5,517 nucleotides of DNA from Nitrospira sp. (GCA_015904055.1 JABMDE010000077.1:2197-7713), one strand, 5' to 3'. Shown: positions 1 to 5,392, counted from the stretch's first letter. The notes: generated from the sequence alone by a model not told the origin. Numbers and translations: made by a program.

Positions 1-354
1 TTTCTCGCGGGCGTCGAAAAACTCTCTCGCGATTGCCGGGAACAGCGCGAAGGAGAGCTGGTCTTCAACCGACGAGGCGGAGGCCGGCAATTCTTTCTTG
101 TTCGCCTCAAGCTCCGGCTCAAGCCGGTCCGCGGGCCTTGTCTTGATCGGTTCTTCGTTGCCGATGGCGAGGGCCATGATCTCGCTGTCCAGCGGACCTG
201 GGGCGCGGCCATACAAACCGAGGAAGTAGTTCTTCGTTTCGGTTGTCACGACTTTATAGCGCTCCCCGGTCAATACATTGAGTGTGGCCTGCGTGCCGAT
301 AATTTGGCTGGTCGGCGTGACGAGTGGCGGGTAGCCCATTTCTTTACGCACCCG
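1..354 (-). pseudogene. pycB: Frame-shifted continuation of the PycB-type carboxyltransferase, cut by window edge
   Basis: Reading the minus strand from 354 gives RVRKEMGYPPLVTPTSQIIG and then about 98 more open residues to position 1. This is the conserved C-terminal (PYC_OADA) region that should follow the 344-1435 product directly, including the PLVTPTSQIIGTQA and LTGERYK signatures. There are no internal stops. Compared with the usual family pattern between KE and RVRKE, about six residues are missing while one base of them remains, so roughly 17 bases were lost. A GTG (349-351) overlaps the upstream TAA and could in principle restart translation, but no convincing ribosome binding site precedes it and a protein starting there would lack the catalytic barrel. 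The biotinyl (BCCP) domain, if this subunit carries one, lies beyond the left edge. Best read as the downstream half of one disrupted gene; a sequencing or assembly error is the main alternative. Confidence 0.8.
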
Positions 355-1435
355 CTTCTTTCATCCGGTCGATCGCGTTTTGTTCGGTCAGCTGTGCGGC
401 GAGGTTGGAGAGCATGCCGCCGGGAATTTGCGAGGTGAGAATTTCCGCGTCGACACCGGTAAAGTCGCTTTCAAATTGGCGATATTTGCGGCGCACCGTG
501 CGGAAATGCTCGGTGATCGGCAAAAAGGCCGCGAGATCCAGCCCTGTGTCGTAGGGCGTGTTTCGGAGCGATGCGACGAGGGTTTCCGTTGCCGGATGGG
601 AGGTCCCGCCTGCCAGCGGTGACATGGCGGTGTCGAGCATGTCGAGCCCGCCGAGGATGGCCATCAGTGACGACATGGAGGCCATGCCTGACGTGTAGTG
701 TGAGTGCAGGTGGATCGGAACCTTGACGGCCGCCTTCAGCCGGCGCAGCAGGTGATAGGCATCTAGCGGCGCCAAGAGCCCGGCCATATCTTTGATGCAA
801 AGCGTATCTGTGCCCAAGTCTTCCATCCGCTTGGCCATCTCGACGAACCGGTCCAGGCTGTGCACAGGACTGACGGTGTAGCTGATCGTGGCTTCGGCAT
901 GTTTGCCGCAGGCTTTGACTTCGCGCACAGCCCGATCCAGATTGCGCACATCGTTGAGCGCATCGAAGATGCGGAAGACATCGATGCCGTTCGTGGCCGA
1001 CCGTTCGATGAACCGTTCCAGCACGTCGTCGGCATAGTGCCGGTAGCCCACCAGGTTTTGCCCCCGGAGCAGCATTTGGAGCTTGGTGTTGGGCATTGCG
1101 GCTCGGAGCGCGCGGAGCCGTTCCCAGGGATCTTCTTTCAAGAACCGCAGGCAGGTATCAAACGTCGCGCCGCCCCATACTTCAAGCGACCAATAGCCGA
1201 CCGCATCGAGTTTCTGCGCGATAGGCAGCATGTCTTCCGTGCGCATGCGCGTGGCCAACAGCGACTGGTGCCCATCGCGTAGCGCGACGTCGGTAATCAG
1301 CAGCGGTTTTCCGGCTGCTGGTTGGACCGTGAACTCGTCCGAATGCCCTTTCCGGACTTTCGCTGTTTTGACGGCGGGCGCAGAGGCCGGTTTCTTCGCC
1401 GCTTGTTTCTTTTTCGATGGCCGTTGTGTCGCCAT
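344..1435 (-). CDS. pycB: PycB/OadA-type carboxyltransferase, N-terminal part, prematurely stopped
   Basis: Biotin-dependent carboxyltransferase subunit (pyruvate carboxylase subunit B / oxaloacetate decarboxylase alpha type), which moves the carboxyl group between carboxybiotin and a 2-oxoacid in the cytoplasm. Seen in the 363 residues: a Lys/Ala-rich tail (1-30); the TIM-barrel start with LRDGHQS (52-58, metal-binding Asp54); IKDMAG with the probable carbamylated Lys215; metal-binding HLHSH (242-246); GGTSHPATE (276-284, with the Thr expected to act on biotin); and QIPGGMLSNL (336-345), the start of the conserved C-terminal region. The reading breaks right after DRMKE: three out-of-frame residues and TAA. 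The family normally continues in the pattern VLxExPRVRKE, and RVRKE onward is present in another frame (see 1-354), so this is one broken gene. It starts 45 bases after the biotin carboxylase remnant, consistent with an operon. The ATG at 1435 has only a distant GAGG upstream. The family assignment is firm; pyruvate versus another 2-oxoacid as substrate is open. Confidence 0.88.
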   Translation of the reverse strand: MATQRPSKKKQAAKKPASAPAVKTAKVRKGHSDEFTVQPAAGKPLLITDVALRDGHQSLLATRMRTEDMLPIAQKLDAVGYWSLEVWGGATFDTCLRFLKEDPWERLRALRAAMPNTKLQMLLRGQNLVGYRHYADDVLERFIERSATNGIDVFRIFDALNDVRNLDRAVREVKACGKHAEATISYTVSPVHSLDRFVEMAKRMEDLGTDTLCIKDMAGLLAPLDAYHLLRRLKAAVKVPIHLHSHYTSGMASMSSLMAILGGLDMLDTAMSPLAGGTSHPATETLVASLRNTPYDTGLDLAAFLPITEHFRTVRRKYRQFESDFTGVDAEILTSQIPGGMLSNLAAQLTEQNAIDRMKEAGA

Positions 1436-1480
1436 GATCGTGGATGATCCTCGTGTGATGTCGTATCGGTCGGTATCCGG

Positions 1481-1900
1481 TTACAGCCCTTCGTAGGCCG
1501 CAATGGCGGCAGAGAGTGCCAAGACCAAATCTTCCGGTTGCTCGAATTCATGGTACGCATAGAGTTTGGGGTGGGTGTCCAGATAGGACGTGTCGAACCG
1601 CCCGGCCAAAAAATCCGGTTCCTGCATAATCTCTTTCATGAAGGGAATCGTCGTTTTGACTCCGCGAAGCACATACTCTTCGAGCGAGCGCCGCATGCGG
1701 CTCACAGTCTCTTCCCACGTGCGCCCGCGTACCGTGAGTTTGGCCAAGAGGGCGTCGTAGTAAGGCGGGATCGTGTAGTCCTTATAGACCGCGCCGTCGA
1801 TACGGACGCCGATGCCGCCGGGAGAGAGATAGGCCGTGACGGTTCCGGTGCAGGGCATGAAATTGTTCTTGGGGTCTTCCGCGAGGGGAGTCCCCATCAC
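1481..1900 (-). pseudogene. Biotin carboxylase, C-terminal remnant (5' two thirds missing)
   Basis: This encodes the end of a biotin carboxylase (AccC/PycA type), the ATP-dependent subunit that carboxylates biotin before transfer by the neighbouring carboxyltransferase. Recognisable motifs are AEDPKNNFMPCTGTV, PPYYDALLAKLTVRG, RGVKTTIPF and FDTSYLDTHPKL, in family order up to a normal C-terminus. A complete protein has about 450-470 residues; here only about 135 have homology. The pre-ATP-grasp and ATP-grasp domains, with the biotin/bicarbonate catalytic residues (E. coli AccC Glu288, Asn290, Arg292, Arg338), are absent. Homology begins exactly at AEDP (about 1884). The preceding codons (GTG at 1900, ATG at 1897, then GTPL) belong to unrelated DNA, and an in-frame TAG lies about 60 bases further upstream. 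It cannot be active alone. The remnant sequence is well conserved, so the truncation looks recent or artefactual. Confidence 0.82.
1885..1895. repeat. Perfect 11-base palindrome at the biotin carboxylase breakpoint
   Basis: GGGGAGTCCCC is symmetrical around its central base and sits directly against the point where biotin carboxylase homology ends. It may mark a recombination or deletion junction; short palindromes also occur by chance. Confidence 0.3.
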
Positions 1901-1981
1901 GAAGGGGCGTGGACGGCTTGTGTGAGTGGGGTTGGGGCGTATCGGCCTTCTGCAACTCTAGTTTTTCCGCAGCCTGCTAGT
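1896..1981. repeat. Repeat-like intergenic segment next to the breakpoint
   Basis: No gene is visible between 1901 and 2049. The segment includes TTTTTCCGCAGCCTGCTAG (1962-1980), whose GCAGcCTGC core is palindromic. It resembles, from memory only, an AGCAGGCTGC-type element scattered through Nitrospira genomes. On the minus strand CTGC...GCAG around an A-rich stretch could also fold into a weak hairpin. Its position just outside the lost 5' part of the biotin carboxylase makes it a candidate for recombination between copies. Confidence 0.4.
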
Positions 1982-2049
1982 GTGGGAGTGTCATTCGGGA
2001 GCCACCTCTCTCGGACGCCGTGCCTGCCCCCGCTGCATCCTGACCCTCG

Positions 2050-2508
2050 TTACCGAGCGAGGATGAGAAAGGCTTTCGAGCGGGCATTTCCGCCGCCGGC
2101 AACGATGTCGATGAACGACATGCCGGGCTTGAGATCGGGAACGGTTGCCTCGATGGTTGTCTCATTCACGAATATATACTCGATCTTCGCAGGGCCTGCG
2201 GCGCTGAATGCGACGCCGTGAAAACATTCCTTCGTGCCGAAGTTCTCCCCTATGATCGTGACTTTCTGGCCCGGCTTGGCTTCGTCCGGTTCCACGCTCA
2301 AGATTTTTGGCCGCTTGTTGCGATCGCAGACAGGATCTTTCTCGATCACCGATTGGTCTGAACCCTGGATCGATTCCATTTCGTAGAGTGTGAAGCCTGC
2401 GCCGTCGACGATGGCGCCGGCTTCGGCATGCAGTGATGGCGTGAAAAATGGCATCAGCATGAGCGAGCATGTGATGACAATGCATGATGGCAGTCGATGG
2501 GGATGCAT
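2050..2508 (-). CDS. Secreted IPT/TIG-domain protein
   Basis: A 152-residue protein. Residues 1-28 form a signal peptide: basic start, hydrophobic core VITCSLMLMPFF, and a likely cleavage after SLHA. The mature part has a short linker, then an IPT/TIG immunoglobulin-like domain (about 67-150) with the typical PKILSVEPDEAKPGQKVTIIGENFG opening in two pieces (PKILSVEP at 67-74, GENFG at 87-91) and a closing strand pattern ending FLILAR. Two cysteines (61 and 95) could form a periplasmic disulfide. IPT/TIG folds are usually binding or structural modules, so no enzymatic role is implied. The start at 2508 was chosen over a longer reading because it gives the signal peptide and has a near-perfect AAAGGAGGT upstream. 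It lies 22 bases after the PstS-like gene and is probably co-transcribed, which suggests a joint periplasmic role (inference). Confidence 0.85.
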   Translation of the reverse strand: MHPHRLPSCIVITCSLMLMPFFTPSLHAEAGAIVDGAGFTLYEMESIQGSDQSVIEKDPVCDRNKRPKILSVEPDEAKPGQKVTIIGENFGTKECFHGVAFSAAGPAKIEYIFVNETTIEATVPDLKPGMSFIDIVAGGGNARSKAFLILAR

Positions 2509-2530
2509 GAGGACCTCCTTTGTAAGAAGG

Positions 2531-3352
2531 CTACTGGCTCGGCATCGGGACATAGGTTTCTCCGATAATCGATTGGCCTGGGGCCGACAAGGCAAATCGC
2601 GCAAAGGCATCAACCATGGGAGCAGGTCCCTTCTTCGCTAGCAGCAACAGCGGTCGGCGAAGGCTATAGCGGCCGTCCTTGACAGTCGGACCCTCTGGCT
2701 CCACTTTGTCCACCGGCAGCAAACGGACGGCAACGCCACCCGTGACCGCAGACAGGCCGGTGCTCAATGAGATATAGGTCGCTGCCGAGAGCGGTGGAAT
2801 AGTCCCGACCACTGTTTTCAGGACGTCCTCATCAGGACCGATTGTTTTGGAGGCAGTGGACATTTTTCCGGCAATGCCCAATTGAGCCTCAAAGGCGTCG
2901 CGGATGTTTTGAGAGCGTGGCCGGTCGATTAGGACAATCTTGGTCTCGGGCCCGCCCAGTTCAGCCCAATCGTGGACCTTGCCGGAAAATATGTCGGCGA
3001 CTTGCTGCTTGGTTACGTCCTTGGTGAAGTTGGACAGATGCACCAAAATTCCGATGCCGTCCCATCCGATCTGTGTGGCGGCCAGCGGCGGATGCTCGGC
3101 GCCTGTTACGGCGATGTGAGCCTGGCCTGCCTGAACCAGCTCCAGCGGTTTTGAATGGTCGTCCCAGAGCAGGTCGACGTAGGCGCGTGGATTCGCTTTT
3201 TCGAAGGCACGTGCCAATGCCTCCATGGTGACGTACTCAGGTCCATTGCCGGCAATAATAAGATTGCCGGCCATCTCTGAGGCGTTGCCGGGACTAGCCA
3301 GGAATATGCCGACGAGGGCCAGCAGTACCGTAAGACGGCAGGAGATGATCAT
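2531..3352 (-). CDS. PstS-like periplasmic substrate-binding protein
   Basis: A 273-residue protein of the PstS/PBP-like superfamily. Residues 1-23 are a signal peptide (hydrophobic LTVLLALVGIFLA, cleavage near GNASE). The mature domain starts LIIAGNGPEYVTMEALARAF, and VTKQQVADIFSGKVHDWAELGG (103-124) is the hallmark PstS-type segment, seen here in two pieces around IFSGK. RPRSQNIRDAF (134-144) occupies the place of the phosphate-binding RxxSGTR loop but lacks its Gly-Thr. The N-terminal GSxT-type ligand loop is replaced by GNGPEY. The C-terminus, APGQSIIGETYVP, is typical. No pstCAB or phoU genes are nearby. It may bind another anion, or act as a solitary receptor; phosphate binding is not supported by the visible residues. 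The start at 3352 has GGAGGG four to five bases upstream and yields a clean signal peptide. It is followed closely by the IPT/TIG gene. Confidence 0.85.
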   Translation of the reverse strand: MIISCRLTVLLALVGIFLASPGNASEMAGNLIIAGNGPEYVTMEALARAFEKANPRAYVDLLWDDHSKPLELVQAGQAHIAVTGAEHPPLAATQIGWDGIGILVHLSNFTKDVTKQQVADIFSGKVHDWAELGGPETKIVLIDRPRSQNIRDAFEAQLGIAGKMSTASKTIGPDEDVLKTVVGTIPPLSAATYISLSTGLSAVTGGVAVRLLPVDKVEPEGPTVKDGRYSLRRPLLLLAKKGPAPMVDAFARFALSAPGQSIIGETYVPMPSQ

Positions 3353-3355
3353 AGA

Positions 3356-3377
3356 CCCTCCAAGCGATGGAGGAGGG
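3356..3377 (-). promoter_or_regulatory. Hairpin covering the ribosome binding site of the PstS-like gene
   Basis: On the minus strand CCCTCC (3377-3372) can pair with GGAGGG (3361-3356), with a ten-base loop, and a shifted CCTCC/GGAGG pairing is also possible. The GGAGGG half is the ribosome binding site for the start at 3352. This could reduce or gate translation; no U-run follows, so it is not a standard terminator. Confidence 0.4.
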
Positions 3378-3421
3378 AAGTTGGAATGCTCAGTGCGGGA
3401 AGGCAACAGGGGCAGCCCATC

Positions 3422-3742
3422 TTATCGCTCAGAACCTGAGTCTGTACCCGCAGAAGCGTTTGAATCGAAGGAGGTGTTCGGCGGAGGCACATTCCGTTTT
3501 GCGTTCAACGGCGGCAGTTTGGCGAATCGTTCCATCCGTTCGTTGTTCATGGCAGCGGCTTTGATCTCCGCAAAACCCGGTTTATGATCCCCGACGATTT
3601 TAGAGGAAAATGAAGAGAGGAGCCTGGTTGCCTGCCGGGCGTGACACGAGGGGCATTCCGTATCTTCGATCCGGTCGTGAATGGACTGGGTCGCTTCAAA
3701 CTGCGAGGAGCAGGCTTCGCAGCGATATTCATAGAGAGGCAT
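3422..3742 (-). CDS. FmdB-family zinc-ribbon protein
   Basis: A 106-residue protein beginning MPLYEYRCEACSSQFE, the standard start of the FmdB-type regulatory/zinc-ribbon family. Four cysteines in two CxxC knuckles (8/11 and 30/33, the second in ECPSC) should bind one zinc. The ribbon occupies about 1-45 and is followed by a low-complexity, Pro/Ser/Asn-rich tail to the end, as is common in this family. Members are widespread and mostly uncharacterised; the name comes from a gene near formamidase/acetamidase in Methylophilus, and a role in regulation is presumed rather than shown. The start at 3742 was chosen because it fits the family; a longer reading from 3778 adds a non-conserved 12 residues. 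The ribosome binding site is weak (GGAACG). It is the first gene of the minus-strand block, 69 bases before the PstS-like gene. Confidence 0.88.
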   Translation of the reverse strand: MPLYEYRCEACSSQFEATQSIHDRIEDTECPSCHARQATRLLSSFSSKIVGDHKPGFAEIKAAAMNNERMERFAKLPPLNAKRNVPPPNTSFDSNASAGTDSGSER

Positions 3743-3772
3743 CGTATCGTTCCGTTCGATGTCGGACGAACC

Positions 3773-3782
3773 ATTCATGAAT
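3773..3782. repeat. 10-base perfect palindrome, possible operator
   Basis: ATTCATGAAT is self-complementary and lies between the divergent promoters and the FmdB-family start, inside its probable 5' leader. It could be a repressor site; it may equally be chance. Confidence 0.2.
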
Positions 3783-3803
3783 ACGGGACGTCGATGAACA
3801 CCC

Positions 3804-3834
3804 TTGACCGGCCCGCAAGGTTGCGTTTATTGTA
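3804..3834. promoter_or_regulatory. Overlapping divergent promoter candidates
   Basis: Plus strand: TTGACC (3804-3809), an 18-base gap, and TATTGT (3828-3833), placing a transcript start about 40 bases before the 58-residue gene. Minus strand: TACAAT (3834-3829), a strong -10 match with only a weak -35 (TAGTGA, about 16 bases upstream), facing the FmdB-family gene. The two -10 boxes overlap, so polymerase could occupy only one at a time. Assigned by eye against the sigma-70 consensus. Confidence 0.42.
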
Positions 3835-3878
3835 GCACAGTTGTACGTGTTCACTACCAGCATCACAGGAGGATTCCG

Positions 3879-4055
3879 ATGGCAGTGCTGCTCCGGCGAT
3901 ACAAAGGCAATAACGGGATGATGCAAGAAGAACGAATTGATGATGACGATCGAATCGAGCGCTACATGCGACTCTTCGAGAAGGACGATGTCAAAAAGCT
4001 ACAGACAGGCGTCAAAGTGTTCATCGAAAAGGACGAGTGGCAGCTCCTCCCCTGA
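3879..4055 (+). CDS. Small acidic hypothetical protein (58 residues)
   Basis: I do not recognise this family. The product begins MAVLLRRYKGNN and is highly charged: an acidic stretch ERIDDDDRIER (18-28), a predicted helix through about residue 41 (YMRLFEKDDVKKLQ), then a short strand-like GVKVFIEKDEWQLLP end. There is no signal peptide, membrane segment or cysteine, so it should be cytoplasmic. A strong AGGAGG six bases before the ATG at 3879 decides the start (longer in-frame readings lack one), and a plausible promoter lies at 3804-3833. These two signals support a real gene. It is divergent from the FmdB-family gene and is followed by repeat-like DNA. Confidence 0.7.
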   Translation: MAVLLRRYKGNNGMMQEERIDDDDRIERYMRLFEKDDVKKLQTGVKVFIEKDEWQLLP

Positions 4056-4061
4056 ACCGGT

Positions 4062-4117
4062 AAGGGGTGAAGGGTAAGTGGATGAAGTGAGGTCTTTCCT
4101 TGAACCCCTCACCCCTT
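4062..4117. terminator. Long imperfect hairpin after the 58-residue gene
   Basis: AAGGGGTGAAGGG (4062-4074) can pair with CCCCTCACCCCTT (4105-4117) in 12 of 13 positions, with a 30-base loop. It starts seven bases after the stop codon, as a terminator would, but no clean U-run follows (TTTCT only). Competing pairings (GTGAGG 4087-4092 with CCTCAC 4107-4112) and a further ACCCCTCACT copy (4125-4134) suggest instead a TCACCCC-type reiterated repeat. Confidence 0.4.
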
Positions 4118-4142
4118 TCTATTCACCCCTCACTGGTTTGCT

Positions 4143-4346
4143 ATGACCTACTGGGTTCATATCGCGCGCTCAATTGACCGGGTGACGTTGCACCGTGATC
4201 GGTGCTCCGAGGTGCCGTCGAATTCTTCCTCCAGTGACTTCTGGGAGGGAGGTTGGTTTGACTATCCGGACAAGGACCGGGCGCTTCGTGCAATGGAACA
4301 GGCAGGGGCAAATGAGCAGCGGCGTTGCCCGCTGTGCAAGCCCTAG
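4143..4346 (+). CDS. Small cysteine-containing hypothetical protein (67 residues)
   Basis: Not recognised by name. The product starts MTYWVHIARSIDRVTLHRDRC, has a Ser-rich spacer (26-31), then GGWFDYPDKDRALRAMEQAG, and ends RRCPLCKP. The layout of VxxHRxxC near the front, an aromatic GGWF in the middle, an Ala-rich helix and a terminal CxxC recalls small bacterial proteins of unknown function with a possible metal site from His17, Cys21, Cys62 and Cys65 (inference). There is no signal peptide or membrane segment. No ribosome binding site is visible before the ATG at 4143; the upstream bases are a C-rich repeat. This lowers confidence, although the coherent protein character argues for a gene. 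It reads in the same direction as its neighbours, 62 bases before the transporter. Confidence 0.6.
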   Translation: MTYWVHIARSIDRVTLHRDRCSEVPSNSSSSDFWEGGWFDYPDKDRALRAMEQAGANEQRRCPLCKP

Positions 4347-4357
4347 CCGTGTACAGT

Positions 4358-4403
4358 GCTGAGTCATGCAATCCTATTTTTCACTCAGTCCTCAGCCTTT
4401 TTT
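4358..4403 (+). terminator. Possible terminator between the 67-residue gene and the transporter
   Basis: GCTGAG (4358-4363) can pair with CTCAGC (4391-4396), followed by C and six T residues (4398-4403). An alternative inner stem is TGAGT (4360-4364) with ACTCA (4383-4387). The loop is long, so strength is uncertain. The T-run ends only five bases before the transporter's ATG. Confidence 0.35.
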
Positions 4404-4408
4404 AGTCT

Positions 4409-5278
4409 ATGCCACGCCTTGCGCTACTCCTGACGACCCTGATCTGGGGCGCCACGTTTCCCGCTACTAAGGCGGCGCTTGAACAAATCCCTCCACTCTC
4501 CTTCACATTTTTAAGATTTTTGTTGGGCGCTGTCCTCGTTGGGGCCTGGTTTCTTCTGATGAGGAGGCCGCTCGCTCGCGGTCGCGAGGTGCTGGTAGCC
4601 AGCGCGGTGACCACCGTCTTTCTCTTTCTCGGCTACACGCTTCAAACCGTTGGCCTCCAGTACACCAGCGCATCAAACTCCGCTTTTCTGACGGCGTTGT
4701 ATGTAATTTTTGTACCGTTGATTCTCAGGCGATTCGATGGCCGTTCGTTGCTTGCGACGGCGATCGCGGTGATCGGGCTGTGGTTGCTGGTGAAGCCCAG
4801 CGCAGGCATGAATATCGGCGATCTCTTGACGTTGGGGTGTGCCGCAGCGTTTGCGGGACACATTGTGTGCCTGGAACGGTTCACCCGCGCGTTCGATGCG
4901 CCGTCCTTGTTGGCCTGGCAGATGGCGGCCATGACGCTGCTCTTCGTGCCCATCACATGGTGGGAACAGGCGCCAGCAAGCGCCTTTGCGCCGACCACGG
5001 TGCTGCTGATCGGGTTGCTTGTCACCGGTGGATTGGCCACCGGCGCCTTTGCGGTGCAAATGTGGGTGCAACAGGTGGTTCCAGCTCAACAAGTGGCGCT
5101 GGTCTTTGCCTCAGAGCCGGCCTATGCGGCCTGGCTCTCGTGGTATTTTTTGGGAGAAACGCTGGATCTCCAAGGGTGGATCGGCAGCGCGCTGATCTTA
5201 TCGGCGGTGATCATCGGAGCGCTTGAAGGTCGGACACAATCGCCACCCCCTTCATCTGAAGCCGTTCAGTCAGCCTGA
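4409..5278 (+). CDS. EamA/DMT-superfamily transporter
   Basis: A 289-residue inner-membrane protein of the drug/metabolite transporter superfamily with two EamA repeats. The first covers about residues 1-120 and opens with LLTTLIWGATFPATKAAL and then PPLSFTFLRFLLGAVLV, the classic EamA signature. The second covers about 135-270 and closes with LVFASEPAYAAWLSWYFLGE followed by GWIGSALILSAVIIGAL. Ten hydrophobic segments can be traced, fitting the ten-helix family; length is normal and the frame is intact. The short hydrophilic C-terminus (QSPPPSSEAVQSA) should be cytoplasmic. Substrate cannot be read from sequence: family members export amino acids, metabolites or drugs. The ATG at 4409 fits the family start exactly but has no visible ribosome binding site, since a T-run lies directly upstream. 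Translation may be leaderless or inefficient. Confidence 0.93.
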   Translation: MPRLALLLTTLIWGATFPATKAALEQIPPLSFTFLRFLLGAVLVGAWFLLMRRPLARGREVLVASAVTTVFLFLGYTLQTVGLQYTSASNSAFLTALYVIFVPLILRRFDGRSLLATAIAVIGLWLLVKPSAGMNIGDLLTLGCAAAFAGHIVCLERFTRAFDAPSLLAWQMAAMTLLFVPITWWEQAPASAFAPTTVLLIGLLVTGGLATGAFAVQMWVQQVVPAQQVALVFASEPAYAAWLSWYFLGETLDLQGWIGSALILSAVIIGALEGRTQSPPPSSEAVQSA

Positions 5279-5287
5279 TCGGCTGGT

Positions 5288-5377
5288 GAAGAAGGTTGAG
5301 GTTCAGGATAAGGCTGAGCGAAGGAGTGGACTTTTCTCGCCACTTCAGGTTTTCTCAGCCTCAACCGTAACCTTCTC
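5288..5377. repeat. Long imperfect inverted repeat between transporter and last gene
   Basis: The left arm (5288-5318, GAAGAAGGTTGAGGTT... AAGGCTGAG) is the imperfect reverse complement of the right arm (5354-5377, CTCAGCCTCAACCG then TAACCTTCTC). Inside it AGTGG (5325-5329) pairs with CCACT (5340-5344). The GGTTGAGGTT wording is typical of dispersed intergenic repeats rather than of a coding remnant. There is no strong U-run, so a simple terminator role is less likely than a repeat element or an mRNA-end structure. Confidence 0.55.
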
Positions 5378-5392
5378 AATGCAAGGAGTACC

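Noticed and set aside
344..361. Programmed ribosomal frameshift in the carboxyltransferase
   Set aside because: There is no slippery heptamer at the site, and about five to six expected residues are missing as well, which a frameshift during translation would not explain.
860..1282. Plus-strand open frame antisense to the carboxyltransferase
   Set aside because: Shadow of a clearly conserved coding frame on the other strand.
1538..2221. Plus-strand open frame of 227 codons
   Set aside because: It lies antisense across the biotin carboxylase remnant, the spacer and the IPT/TIG gene, has a composition rich in Arg/His/Pro without domain character, and has no ribosome binding site.
2509..2520. 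Palindromic GAGGtCCTC around the IPT/TIG ribosome binding site
   Set aside because: The central loop of one base cannot form a hairpin, so it is probably chance in an otherwise ordinary ribosome binding site.
3743..3778. Longer start for the FmdB-family protein at 3778
   Set aside because: It adds 12 non-conserved residues before the canonical MPLYEYRC start and has no ribosome binding site.
4105..4134. Possible short CRISPR-like repeats (CCCCTCAC units)
   Set aside because: The units are far too short and have no regular spacers; low-complexity C-rich repetition only.
4642..5092. Minus-strand open frames opposite the transporter
   Set aside because: Shadows of the EamA coding sequence; no family features or start signals.
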